Shown here piece after piece: positions 1 through 7,376 of a stretch of 15,812 bases of DNA. Source of the stretch: Cephalothrix spiralis (Eukaryota > Nemertea > Palaeonemertea > Archinemertea > Cephalotrichidae); contig JAUCNG010422242.1 in assembly GCA_032353305.1 (NCBI GenBank), positions 1-15,812 on the forward strand, written 5' to 3'. The notes beneath the pieces are model-generated. The model worked only from the letters and a program-made list of their open reading frames with translations. It had not been told where the DNA came from and did no database searches. Each line of letters begins with the position of its first letter. Position 1 is the stretch's first letter. Position numbers and translations under genes: made by a program.

Positions 1-133
1 GTTGCACGTGACTCGATTAGCGTCGCGTGGCATACCTCTGTACCTTCCAATATAAGTTGCTCCGGACTTGCTCCGGACTCAATTACTCAAAAAATAACTC
101 GATTGTGCTCTCAACGACTGTGCTATGACTACT
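1..133. other. left flank / outer terminal region
   Basis: This stretch lies outside the clear inverted repeat and is visibly richer in G+C and CpG than the element interior. It contains a short tandem repeat (GCTCCGGACT twice, about 59-79) and repeated ACTCGATT words near 11 and 108. I see no open frame. It may be host DNA or a degraded outer part of the terminal repeat. The words ATGACTA just outside both repeat cores (around 125-131 on the left, inverted at about 15658-15664 on the right) favour some continuation of the repeat. No 6-bp target-site duplication could be identified with confidence. Confidence 0.5.
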
Positions 134-258
134 GTTAGCAACCAGGTGACTAGTAACTTTGTGTTATATGGAACGACCGTATTCGTGCACAACGAATTAA
201 TTATATGAAATGAGATTAAAAGTGCCATATGTTAAAATGACATAATATTGAAAAATCA
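134..258 (+). repeat. left terminal inverted repeat
   Basis: Positions 134-239 match the reverse complement of 15540-15645 almost perfectly; I see two mismatches, at 189 and 234. Similarity continues inward with a one-base indel to about 258 (ATAATATTGAAAA block), pairing with 15522-15537. Long terminal inverted repeats are the hallmark of Polintons, where they act as replication origins for protein-primed synthesis and as integrase substrates. The near identity of the two arms suggests recent activity. The true outer end may lie further left, because an extra 11-bp block present on the right appears deleted here. Confidence 0.9.
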
Positions 259-372
259 GTCATGTCATAAATTTGATATGAAATCATAGAGCATAAAAAA
301 TAATCATACTTTTACATCGCATGAAAAGTTATGAGAGTAAAAATTAATGAAGCTTAAAATGAACGATTGATT

Positions 373-400
373 ATTGAGTTTATATGAGTTTAAACTCAAT
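373..400. repeat. inverted repeat / palindrome upstream of TATA box
   Basis: ATTGAGTTT (373-381) is repeated inverted as AAACTCAAT (392-400). Inside lies the perfect 12-bp palindrome GAGTTTAAACTC (386-397). It ends about 36 bases upstream of the TATA box of the SGNH-like gene, a reasonable place for a dimeric DNA-binding protein. A regulatory role is inference from position only. Confidence 0.5.
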
Positions 401-436
401 ATATGTTTAACAGTTTGAAATGAATTAAAAAAATAG

Positions 437-444
437 TATAAATA
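437..444 (+). promoter_or_regulatory. TATA box of the SGNH-like gene
   Basis: TATAAATA within GTATAAATAC, 67 bases upstream of the ATG at 512. An initiator-like TCAATCT lies at 471-477, roughly the right distance downstream. The same GTATAAATA core occurs upstream of the PC4-like gene on the other strand. Confidence 0.65.
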
Positions 445-511
445 CAAATGATTGAAATAATAATTATTATTCAATCTTTCTAGTTGATCTATACAGTAAC
501 AATTTTTTAAA

Positions 512-1099
512 ATGGCAATTTGGATTATCGGTTCATCTCATGTAAGACGGAGCATGGAAGTTGCAATTAGTGATGGCAAAAGGGATTTGGATTTTGTTCA
601 AGGAATTCGATGGATAGGTAAGGGAGGAATGACCTTATCAAAAATGATAATGAAAATTAATCATTTAATAACTTTTCACAAATCAAACCTTCTACCTACT
701 CCGGAAAAAATTATTCTAGTGATAGGTTCGAATGATGTGACATCAATTTCTCGAACACGTCATCTATTTTTGATGAAGCATATTATAGATATTATAAATA
801 ACTATTTCACTAGTACTCATTTAATAGTGTCGGAAATAATTACTCGCAGGATTTGGAGCTATGCAGAATCTTCATGGCCAATAATCGAAAGAAAACGAAG
901 GTTATTAAATCGGCAAATTCAAGTACATTTATCGAAAGATAAGAAGAATCATTTTCTTATTTTTTCATGCATTAATGCAGATACCCGATATGATAGATAT
1001 GGTGTGCATTTAACTTGTTACAGAAAACTCTATCAAGCTTTTCAAAAAGCAGTTTTACATTTTATTTTATATCCTGACAATTTTCGAGTGGCATATTGA
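512..1099 (+). CDS. SGNH/GDSL hydrolase-like protein
   Basis: This 195-aa protein shows SGNH-type blocks in order: block I GSSH at residues 7-10 with Ser9 in the catalytic place, a glycine block GKGG at 36-39, block III GSND at 72-75, and a C-terminal YGVH at 163-166. SGNH enzymes are esterases or acyl hydrolases. The usual block V is DxxH; here the residue three before His166 is Tyr163, with an Asp at 161, so the dyad is altered and activity is uncertain. No signal peptide is seen, so it is probably cytoplasmic or virion-associated. The ATG has a good eukaryotic context (AAAATGG) and sits behind a TATA box. It is the only gene left of the capsid block and converges with it. It is not one of the core Polinton genes. 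The fold call is from motifs only; the biological role is unknown. Confidence 0.75.
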   Translation: MAIWIIGSSHVRRSMEVAISDGKRDLDFVQGIRWIGKGGMTLSKMIMKINHLITFHKSNLLPTPEKIILVIGSNDVTSISRTRHLFLMKHIIDIINNYFTSTHLIVSEIITRRIWSYAESSWPIIERKRRLLNRQIQVHLSKDKKNHFLIFSCINADTRYDRYGVHLTCYRKLYQAFQKAVLHFILYPDNFRVAY

Positions 1100-1177
1100 A
1101 CAAAACGAATATTTATCGATTTATTTAGAATTAATTTATTAATCAATTATATATATACATTTTATATTAAAATATTT
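1100..1177. terminator. convergent 3' ends with poly(A) signals
   Basis: Short AT-rich gap between two converging transcription units. On the minus strand AATAAA occurs at 1140-1135 and 1125-1120, suitable for the capsid block. On the plus strand only the variant ATTAAA (about 1166-1171) follows the SGNH-like stop. Transcripts of the two strands probably overlap here. Confidence 0.5.
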
Positions 1178-1903
1178 TTAAACTTTTAACCATGATAATT
1201 TAGTTACATCATTATTTTTTATAGTACTAGGTTTCTTTAGTGTACGATTTGATAAAGTTCTTATTTGATAGGGAGATACATTTATACGAGATCTATGTCT
1301 TGTTCTGTCAATTGTTTTCATTTTTGAACTGAATGAATTATCTTCATTCATTTTTTTCTTCGTATAAAATGATTGAGGCGTATTCATATCTTCTAAGGCT
1401 TCGTAAAATAAATTAATTTTTTCAATATTAATATTTCTCTTATTAACTAATTTTTGAAAAACATCTATAATATGCATATTTCGTAATTCATGTCGTCTTA
1501 TAGATACATTCCCTTTTTCATCCCACGTGATAATATCTTTACCATTTTTTCTGATATGATCTAGTAATACTTTAGCTCGTTTTTGAACTGTATTAGGGAG
1601 AGATGATATAATTTCATTTTGCAAAGTTAATTCCTTTTTTCCTTCTTCTCCTTCTCCTTGTTCTTCAATATTATTTTCATAGGATGATTGTTTTGACTGA
1701 TATCGTTCAACTTTATCACTAACTTTCTGTAACTTTTGTTCGTAAATTTTAGCTTTATCATAATCATTCAAAGTTGAATCATTCAAGACTTTACTCATTT
1801 TATCATTCATGTTGATGATATCACTTTCACGTGGGTAAAAAATTTGTGAGGATCTTTTCATCGATTCTTGTGGTATCAAAAACATTTTTCGAAAAGTAGA
1901 CAT
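1178..1903 (-). CDS. conserved Polinton structural-block protein, function unknown
   Basis: This 241-aa protein starts at the ATG at 1903; the open frame extends upstream only to a GTG. It is highly charged. Residues about 20-85 look helical with coiled-coil character, followed by an acidic Glu/Gly stretch. The middle part holds the feature I recognise from Polinton and adintovirus proteins of this block: a helix, then an ITWDEKGNV segment, a short hydrophobic helix (IIDVFQKLV) and an EALEDMNTPQSFY segment. The C-terminus is Arg/Lys-rich (RTRHRSR). The function in the family is not established as far as I know; a capsid or core accessory role is inferred from its place at the end of the virion block, 7 bases after the preceding stop. 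No transmembrane segment or enzyme motif is seen. Confidence 0.75.
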   Translation of the reverse strand: MSTFRKMFLIPQESMKRSSQIFYPRESDIINMNDKMSKVLNDSTLNDYDKAKIYEQKLQKVSDKVERYQSKQSSYENNIEEQGEGEEGKKELTLQNEIISSLPNTVQKRAKVLLDHIRKNGKDIITWDEKGNVSIRRHELRNMHIIDVFQKLVNKRNINIEKINLFYEALEDMNTPQSFYTKKKMNEDNSFSSKMKTIDRTRHRSRINVSPYQIRTLSNRTLKKPSTIKNNDVTKLSWLKV

Positions 1904-1910
1904 TTTATTT

Positions 1911-2252
1911 TTATTCACTGATTAGACTGGGTAGAAATAGTTTTAATAAGGGTTTTAAAATAAAAGATAGAAATCCTCCTTTCTGTACTAAAATGCGTTT
2001 CTTATTTTTAATAGGTATTTTTTTATTAATCAGTTTCATAAACGTCCCTTTATGCTTTCTCAATTTTCTTTGATCTTTAAGTGAATGTTTTATACAACCA
2101 TTTGACATAACACTATTTTTTACAGCATCACATAAAATACGAGTTAATCCATCACCACTCTGTTCAATAATATGTCTTCTGAGATTTTTATTTTTACATG
2201 AACTAAGTACATGTAGAATATGTACATGTTTCTTCAAAGATTTTGGAGCCAT
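1911..2252 (-). CDS. small basic virion-type protein with GG site and hydrophobic tail
   Basis: This 113-aa protein has a Lys/Arg-rich body (residues 1-90) ending in a hydrophobic, amphipathic C-terminus (about 94-110). Between them lies QKGG|F (residues 90-94), which fits the adenovirus-protease consensus (M/I/L/N/Q)xGG-x. Small proteins with this basic body, KGGF junction and hydrophobic end are typical of Polinton and adintovirus structural blocks. By analogy with adenoviral pVI/pX maturation, protease cleavage could release a membrane-active or capsid-binding peptide; that role is inference. The ATG at 2252 opens the frame, and the stop is 7 bases before the next ATG, consistent with one tightly packed block. 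Confidence 0.75.
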   Translation of the reverse strand: MAPKSLKKHVHILHVLSSCKNKNLRRHIIEQSGDGLTRILCDAVKNSVMSNGCIKHSLKDQRKLRKHKGTFMKLINKKIPIKNKKRILVQKGGFLSFILKPLLKLFLPSLISE

Positions 2253-2308
2253 AATGATTATGCAAAGTTATTATTATTATTATTCAAAAACACTAATACA
2301 CAGCCTTC
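2253..2308. other. short intergenic gap with ATT triplet run
   Basis: A 56-bp spacer between the ATPase stop and the small basic protein start. It contains a short (ATT)n run around 2270-2284. Nothing else is seen. Confidence 0.4.
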
Positions 2309-2935
2309 TTATGTGTTTTTATTGGATATATACACTATAGTGTCTTCAGTTGGGAATATTTTACTTCTAAATCGTAATCGATTATCACATTCAATACTAA
2401 AATCACAAATTAAATATGAATATTGTGCATTTTGCATCGTATCTTTAAATATATCTACAATAAACTTTGAATTTTGAGGTAAAACTTGTTTAGCAAAAGT
2501 ATTTATTGCCAACTGATCACGATAATTTCCAAATAATATGATTACATTTGAATTTATTGAAAGAGTTCGCATGCCCTTAGCAAATAAACTTTGAGTTAAA
2601 AACAGTGATGTAATTTTTTTATGTCTTCCTTGAGTAAATATTGTGTCTAACATATTACCCTTTGAACATTCCGACATTTTATCATCAAATATCAAAATTG
2701 CATCGTACAATTTTTCATAATCTTCCATAGTGAAATTGTTCATAAATTGTACTCTATATTTTTCAGCCAATTCATTGAAATCTTTCTCATTATATATATT
2801 ATATACATAAATTATTTGTTTAGGCCAAGGATCGAGCATTTGATGTTCCAAAAACTGTTTAACAAAAGTACTTTTACCACTGGAACTAGGTCCATATAAC
2901 AAAAACCTGGATGGATGTACAAATTTAAAAACCAT
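2309..2935 (-). CDS. FtsK/HerA-type genome-packaging ATPase
   Basis: This 208-aa P-loop ATPase has Walker A GPSSSGKST (residues 15-23, Lys21) and Walker B LIFDD (81-85, Asp84/Asp85), followed by a GRHKK-TSLFLTQ segment with the sensor-type Gln. This is the layout of Polinton, virophage and adintovirus packaging ATPases of the FtsK/HerA (A32-like) clade, which pump genomic DNA into preformed capsids. The length is typical. I chose the ATG at 2935; the upstream extension of the open frame begins at GTG and would overlap the protease gene, while this ATG lies 7 bases after the protease stop. Position directly after the protease and capsid genes fits a packaging role. Confidence 0.93.
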   Translation of the reverse strand: MVFKFVHPSRFLLYGPSSSGKSTFVKQFLEHQMLDPWPKQIIYVYNIYNEKDFNELAEKYRVQFMNNFTMEDYEKLYDAILIFDDKMSECSKGNMLDTIFTQGRHKKITSLFLTQSLFAKGMRTLSINSNVIILFGNYRDQLAINTFAKQVLPQNSKFIVDIFKDTMQNAQYSYLICDFSIECDNRLRFRSKIFPTEDTIVYISNKNT

Positions 2936-2942
2936 TTTGTCT

Positions 2943-3434
2943 TTATCTATGAATATTTTTCTTCTTTCCACGTCGATGACATTCTTTTATATGTTTTGAA
3001 ACCAAACTCTCCACTAAAGTATCATTATAAAATGAATCAGTAATTGAAAACTCTCTAATTAAATTCATACAACTTTTATTGTTTGATATATAATATAAAA
3101 AATACAGTTGATATATACCACAGACATTTGAAACAGGGTTTTGTAATGAAAAATCCAATGTGGAATAACCTCTAGACATTTTTTTCAAATATTTATCTAA
3201 ACCATACATTTTAGGTGACATAGCGAAACTGTCTAGGAATATTGCATTTTTATATCTATCAAAAAAAATTCCTATCCAATGTTGACCTGGCAAATGAGAA
3301 TCATCTGAATTTATAATTAGAAAACTGGGATAATTTATTCTTTTTGGTAGAAGATCCCTAGGATATACTCCTTTAAACAACATTTTTGATCTTTTATCAA
3401 TTGATGCTAAATGAATCAATTCCAAAGTATCCAT
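2943..3434 (-). CDS. adenain-like maturation cysteine protease
   Basis: This 163-aa cysteine protease is of the adenovirus-protease (C5, Ulp1-related) type. Catalytic residues are visible in the expected order: His52 in GQHWIG, Asp68 in FLDSF, Gln98 in LQNP and Cys105 in NVCGIYQLYFL. In Polintons this enzyme is thought to mature virion proteins after assembly, as adenain does. Two neighbouring small proteins carry QxGG sequences that fit its consensus. The ATG at 3434 lies 2 bases after the major capsid stop, and the stop is 7 bases before the ATPase ATG. All four active-site residues are intact. Confidence 0.93.
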   Translation of the reverse strand: MDTLELIHLASIDKRSKMLFKGVYPRDLLPKRINYPSFLIINSDDSHLPGQHWIGIFFDRYKNAIFLDSFAMSPKMYGLDKYLKKMSRGYSTLDFSLQNPVSNVCGIYQLYFLYYISNNKSCMNLIREFSITDSFYNDTLVESLVSKHIKECHRRGKKKNIHR

Positions 3435-3436
3435 AA

Positions 3437-4759
3437 TTAGAAATCGGTTATAATTTCACGAGTTTTTGTGATTTCTATCAAATCATCAGTTTCATAGAAT
3501 AAAAGTAGTGTAACAGGGTTTACTAGAGGTTCACTAAAATCAAGTTCAACTTTGAAATTACCTTCTCTTATTAAATTTATATGATCATCACTACTGGATG
3601 AATCAGGACTCATATCTATTGTTAATATAAAATAACCACCACTAAAATCTCTATAATTTATAGGAAGTCCTAGGTCCTTATAACGTCTTGCAGTTCCCGA
3701 GAATAACGTACTATAACCACGTACATATAAATTATTATTAAAATCAAATTTTAGAGGAGTAGGACTTACTACTCTGTTATCAATTGAACATTTAAATTCA
3801 TTTAATCCATAATGTTTAAAATCAAAAGGATTTAAATTATTTGTTCCTACATAATTCTCATCTCCTGTCATAACAAAAGTGATTCTCTTTGGAATGTTTT
3901 CACTAAAAAGATTATCTAAAACATGATTACGTTTACCAGCTAACAAAGTTTGTGTTTTAGTCCTTCCTCGTGTAATATGATATAGAGCATTCTGATTTTC
4001 TAATACTTGATAATGAGCTAATGATACAGTTGGAGCAATTTTTACACGTGGAACAAAAAGACTCATGTCTAAAATGTGTAACTTAAATCGTGTTCCTGCA
4101 GCACTCATTAATAAGAAACTATCAGAATTTCTATATAATTTAAGAGATAAATCAACAGAATTTAATAGCAGTTTATCTGAAGTACCAATATCTAAATGTA
4201 ATCTATCAATCATTTCAAAAGGTTTACTTTCACTTATAATTCTATAACGTTCACGCATTCCTAAATTTTTATGTACAATATTAGGATTCTGAGGTTCTAT
4301 ATCATTCATACAATGAGCTGTATCTTTATAGAACATTGAACATTGTAATTGTGAATTCATTGCATTTATATCATGATTTAAAATTGTTTGAAAATATGAT
4401 TTATAACTATAATTAGTGGATGTATCACTCACTAATTTTTTATTTAATCGAACATCTATTTGACTGAACAATGCATGATTCAAATGATTAATTGCAGATA
4501 CTGCTGCATCAAGTCCCAAATTATCTCCATTTTCTTGTGTTACTTTTGCTTTGATATAAATTTGTATATTTGAAGTATCTGTATAAGACCCACTTTCTCC
4601 AATAGCGTTGAATTCATAGGGTCCTTGATTATTAACAGTTGATACAGGATGATGTTCAACTAAAGTAGTATCTTCTACAGCTGTCTGTGTGATGGGTAAT
4701 GTAAAAAGATCTAATTCTGATTTTGTCCCTACAAAACTTTTACCATGAATTAGAGACAT
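3437..4759 (-). CDS. major capsid protein (double jelly-roll)
   Basis: This 440-aa protein has the size, position and style of Polinton/adintovirus major capsid proteins, the hexon-like double jelly-roll subunit. It has long beta-rich stretches, an N-terminal segment with TDTSNIQIYIKAKV, an NHLNHALFSQIDVRLN region, and a C-terminal FILTIDMSPD... LDFSEPLVNPVTLLLFYE segment that I recognise from these capsid proteins in arthropod and nematode genomes. Hundreds of copies would form the icosahedral shell together with the minor capsid protein encoded at 5199-5966. No enzyme motif or membrane span is seen. The start is the first ATG of the frame, preceded by a purine-rich leader (AAAAAGAAAAGAAAA). 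The frame is fully open. Confidence 0.88.
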   Translation of the reverse strand: MSLIHGKSFVGTKSELDLFTLPITQTAVEDTTLVEHHPVSTVNNQGPYEFNAIGESGSYTDTSNIQIYIKAKVTQENGDNLGLDAAVSAINHLNHALFSQIDVRLNKKLVSDTSTNYSYKSYFQTILNHDINAMNSQLQCSMFYKDTAHCMNDIEPQNPNIVHKNLGMRERYRIISESKPFEMIDRLHLDIGTSDKLLLNSVDLSLKLYRNSDSFLLMSAAGTRFKLHILDMSLFVPRVKIAPTVSLAHYQVLENQNALYHITRGRTKTQTLLAGKRNHVLDNLFSENIPKRITFVMTGDENYVGTNNLNPFDFKHYGLNEFKCSIDNRVVSPTPLKFDFNNNLYVRGYSTLFSGTARRYKDLGLPINYRDFSGGYFILTIDMSPDSSSSDDHINLIREGNFKVELDFSEPLVNPVTLLLFYETDDLIEITKTREIITDF

Positions 4760-4773
4760 TTTTTCTTTTCTTT

Positions 4774-4860
4774 TTAATATGCAAAATCACCGTTAGGATT
4801 TGTTCGTTTACGTTTCTTCTTCTTTTTACTAGGAGCTCTAGGTTTTCCTACGAGAGGAAA
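4774..4860 (-). other. in-frame lysine-rich coding-like extension after the pX-like stop
   Basis: Directly after the TAA stop of the pX-like gene (4863-4861) the same frame stays open for 28 codons to a second TAA at 4776-4774. It encodes a strongly basic stretch with KKKKKRKR, like a nuclear localisation or DNA-condensing tail. Basic tails are common in pX-like core proteins. This may therefore be a truncated C-terminus (nonsense mutation), a readthrough extension, or chance. No independent ATG opens it. Confidence 0.5.
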
Positions 4861-5199
4861 TTAATTTGAAAATTGATTTTGGCTTCCTTTTAGAAGGTTC
4901 AGTCGTGGTATTTTCCTAGATATAGCTTCATTAACTGCTTCGAAACCTCTCTTTTTAATAGAAGATTTTAAATTACTTCCATTACTAAGGTCTGACAATA
5001 CACGTGATCCAACTTTCGCAAAATGAGGCATAATCGCTTTTGCAAATGGTTGAGCTACTCTAATTAGTGATTTAAATATATCTCCTAATCCTGTACCCGT
5101 TTGATACGGAGATCCTCTAAAAACTGGTATTTCTCCACCAGCTTGGTTTTTATAGTAATGAAAACAAGCATTACTATCGGGAATATATCTTATCTTCAT
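4861..5199 (-). CDS. adenovirus pX/pVI-like small virion protein
   Basis: This 112-aa protein starts at the ATG at 5199, overlapping the minor capsid stop by one base (TAATG). Near the N-terminus is QAGG|E (residues 19-23), which fits the adenain cleavage consensus (M/I/L/N/Q)xGG-x. It is followed by VFRGSPYQTGTGLGDIF, a segment I recognise from small capsid-block proteins of Polintons and adintoviruses that are compared with adenoviral pX or pVI. The middle (residues about 41-65) is amphipathic, as expected for a capsid-inner or membrane-active peptide. Likely role: an inner capsid or core component matured by the element's protease. The protein may be shortened: a lysine-rich continuation lies in frame just beyond the stop. 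Confidence 0.75.
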   Translation of the reverse strand: MKIRYIPDSNACFHYYKNQAGGEIPVFRGSPYQTGTGLGDIFKSLIRVAQPFAKAIMPHFAKVGSRVLSDLSNGSNLKSSIKKRGFEAVNEAISRKIPRLNLLKGSQNQFSN

Positions 5200-5966
5200 T
5201 ATTGCGTTCTCTCACGTATATTGATTATACAATTCGTTTGACCGAGTCTAAAATGGGGGTCAGTCCCGTCTTGTCTAGTTATTATGAACTCCATGTCACG
5301 TAAATGATTTTTACGTAATTTATAGAAATAAGGACGTGTAAATTCGATAGAAACTGGACCTTCTTTTTCAGGTAAACTTATAATTCTTAGTAAAGGTACT
5401 TCACTATCTCCAACTAAATTAGGAATCACTAAATCACTGTAAATGTATAATGAATGAAAACCGCCTCTTATATCAGGATCATTACTGTTGCTTACATTAT
5501 TCATTAAAATCTTTTTAGCAGGAAATCCCAATATATAAGAAAGTCTAGATGCAAATTCAACAGTAATTCCATTTTTTAAAATCAAGGTAAATTTTCGAAT
5601 TGAAGAATCATAAAGGAATTGAATACTGTCTAGTTCAGGTTTTAAATCTCCACGTCTTAGCTTCTTGATAATATTATTGAAGGTCTTTTTTAAAACATTA
5701 TATAATTCTTGAAAATTATATTTGCCTTTTGGTATTTCTTCACGTACAAATAAATGTTCATTAATCCCGATATTTACCCAATTCTCAGTTGAAGATACAT
5801 TTTCAAAAGAATTGTAAAACTGAACTTCTAATAAACCAATTTCAAATTCTCGATTCGTGGGTAAATTAATTTCTTTTGATAGTTGAATTTTGAATTTACT
5901 TTGAGAGTTTTTTGGAAATAGTTGATAATTTGAATTACTAGGTACAATAATATTAAAATCATACAT
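5199..5966 (-). CDS. minor capsid (penton-like) protein
   Basis: This 255-aa, beta-rich protein has the N-terminal pattern of Polinton/adintovirus minor capsid proteins: a polar start, SKFKIQLSKEINLP, then FEIGLLEVQFYNSFENV, and a middle region with YNFQELYNVLKKTF and FASRLSYILGF. These proteins are predicted single jelly-roll pentons occupying the five-fold vertices beside the major capsid protein. The ATG at 5966 overlaps the end of the membrane-protein gene by 8 bases, and its stop overlaps the pX-like start by one base, so the three are tightly coupled. An IRGG|F sequence also fits the adenain consensus but may be coincidental. No frameshift is seen. Confidence 0.85.
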   Translation of the reverse strand: MYDFNIIVPSNSNYQLFPKNSQSKFKIQLSKEINLPTNREFEIGLLEVQFYNSFENVSSTENWVNIGINEHLFVREEIPKGKYNFQELYNVLKKTFNNIIKKLRRGDLKPELDSIQFLYDSSIRKFTLILKNGITVEFASRLSYILGFPAKKILMNNVSNSNDPDIRGGFHSLYIYSDLVIPNLVGDSEVPLLRIISLPEKEGPVSIEFTRPYFYKLRKNHLRDMEFIITRQDGTDPHFRLGQTNCIINIRERTQ

Positions 5967-6327
5967 TTTGAGAAAGTGTATTTGTCGATTTAATCCGATC
6001 GATTACTGGAATAAGAAAAGTCAAACTAGAACTTAAGCTTGCGATCCATAAATCACGCGGTTCTATATCTAATGTTAAATTGACTAGAGAAATCAGGATA
6101 ATAATAGTTGCAGTTATTAATCTAGAACAATAAATAAATTGACGTTTTGGAACTTTACAACCGAAACAATTCCAACTAATGTTATTTTTTAGATTAATAT
6201 CTGATTCTATAATCGTCGGTACTACTATTGTAGCTGCTGCTGTTGTTGTTGTTGTTGTTGTTGTTGATATTGATTCACTAAGATCTATTTCAATGTCATT
6301 TTTTTTAGATCTTTGGCAGAAATCCAT
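5959..6327 (-). CDS. small two-span membrane protein of the virion block
   Basis: This 122-aa protein has an N-terminal polar part with eight Thr then three Ala (residues 22-32), a Cys motif (C54-x2-C57 before KVPK), and two hydrophobic segments at about 70-87 and 93-109 separated by a short acidic loop. I recognise the pattern of a CFGCKVPK-like motif, a membrane span and an LWIASLSS span from conserved small membrane proteins of adintovirus/Polinton elements; the function is unknown. The gene overlaps the integrase end by 43 bases and the minor capsid start by 8 bases. A role at membranes during assembly or entry is only a guess. The Thr tract is encoded by a triplet microsatellite and could vary between copies. 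Confidence 0.7.
   Translation of the reverse strand: MDFCQRSKKNDIEIDLSESISTTTTTTTTAAATIVVPTIIESDINLKNNISWNCFGCKVPKRQFIYCSRLITATIIILISLVNLTLDIEPRDLWIASLSSSLTFLIPVIDRIKSTNTLSQNV
6233..6266. repeat. GCT/GTT triplet microsatellite inside the membrane-protein gene
   Basis: A short run of GCT then eight TGT/GTT units on the plus strand encodes Ala and Thr runs on the minus strand. It keeps frame because the unit is three bases. Likely length-polymorphic. Confidence 0.7.
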
Positions 6328-7373
6328 TGATTAAATGCAGGATCATCATATCCTATAAACGATACAAAATGTTCCAATTTTCCTGCTCTACGTCGAGATT
6401 TAATAATCTCATTGATTTTATAAAGTGTTTCATCTGTTTTTATAACTTTTTGTATTTCTTCACGATAAAATATTCCTTCTATATGTTTACCGTTTAGATC
6501 TTTTAAATAGAATTTTCGTGGTGTTCCATATGTTATTTTTGTCACTTGAAATATTTCTTCGGAAAAACCTCGTAAATATCCCTTATCAAATGTAAGTCTT
6601 GATAATGAAATACGAACATTATCATTAAGTTGTATAGAACATTTTGTTCTATTTTTCAAAGGATGTCCATATAGATTTTTCCATACGATACTAATATTAC
6701 TATCGTTAACATCACAAGGTCGCATTTTAATAGATCTATGGAATGAATGATTATAACGAAATTCATATTTAGATAAAATATCAATCCATCTATGAGTATT
6801 TTTCTCAGTGAAATATTTATACAAATGATTTTTGAGTGTCCTAATCAGCCGTTCAGCCATTTGTGCTTTTAATCCGGAAAAAGTATAGTAATGATGAACT
6901 TTTTTGCTTTTAAAAAATGTTTGCATTTTTCTACAAAGAAACTCAGAACCTCGGTCCGTGTGCATCTTATCTGGTACTTTAGATCGTTTGAAAATTTTTT
7001 TCATTGCTTCTAATACATGATTACACGATTTCGATTTTAAAGCTTCGAAATAACCTTTCTTCGAAAAAATATCTACTACGATTAATATATATGAATAATT
7101 GGAATTAGCTTTCGTAAAGTTTGTCATGAAACATAAATCTGCTTGGAATATATGTAAGGGACAACGTGCATAAACTTTACCTCTAGGAAAATTCTTACGT
7201 ACAGGTGCATGTAAAGTATATGAATCTTTCCGATTAAGATATTCAACAATCTGTTTATGCGAAATTAATATTCCTTGACTTCTTGCTGATTTAAATAATT
7301 TATCAGCAGATGTTAAAGCCCCATAATCTCCAATATTTTGATATATTTTATCTAAAACTTTTGTAAATTCCAT
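6285..7373 (-). CDS. retroviral-type (DDE) integrase with chromodomain-like C-terminus
   Basis: This 362-aa integrase inserts the element into host DNA by acting on the terminal repeats. The rve core shows the catalytic triad: Asp79 in IFQADL, Asp140 in HTDRGSEF and Glu174 in QMAERLIRTLK. The D-E gap of 33 residues is close to the usual 35. The N-terminal part (1-70) has no clear HHCC zinc finger, which is common for Polinton integrases. The C-terminus (about 323-357) resembles a chromodomain (FVSFIGYDDPAFNQWISAKDL), as in many Polinton and chromovirus integrases, and may steer insertion to particular chromatin. The ATG at 7373 lies 3 bases after the stop of the TBP-like gene. The frame is intact and all catalytic residues are present. 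Confidence 0.95.
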   Translation of the reverse strand: MEFTKVLDKIYQNIGDYGALTSADKLFKSARSQGILISHKQIVEYLNRKDSYTLHAPVRKNFPRGKVYARCPLHIFQADLCFMTNFTKANSNYSYILIVVDIFSKKGYFEALKSKSCNHVLEAMKKIFKRSKVPDKMHTDRGSEFLCRKMQTFFKSKKVHHYYTFSGLKAQMAERLIRTLKNHLYKYFTEKNTHRWIDILSKYEFRYNHSFHRSIKMRPCDVNDSNISIVWKNLYGHPLKNRTKCSIQLNDNVRISLSRLTFDKGYLRGFSEEIFQVTKITYGTPRKFYLKDLNGKHIEGIFYREEIQKVIKTDETLYKINEIIKSRRRAGKLEHFVSFIGYDDPAFNQWISAKDLKKMTLK

Positions 7374-7376
7374 AAT

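Larger units (their letters stand above)
259..511 (+). promoter_or_regulatory. left subterminal promoter region of the SGNH-like gene
   Basis: Non-coding AT-rich leader between the terminal repeat and the first gene. It holds a TGTCA word (263-267, facing TGACA at 238-242), an inverted repeat at 373-400 and a TATA box at 437-444. No open frame of note is present. Confidence 0.6.

Noticed and set aside
2220-2477. 85-aa open frame on the plus strand
   Set aside because: It lies antisense over the ATPase and small basic protein genes, has no recognisable domain, and is explained as a shadow of those genes.
4065-4247. 60-aa plus-strand open frame inside the capsid gene
   Set aside because: Antisense shadow of the major capsid protein; no motif and no promoter.
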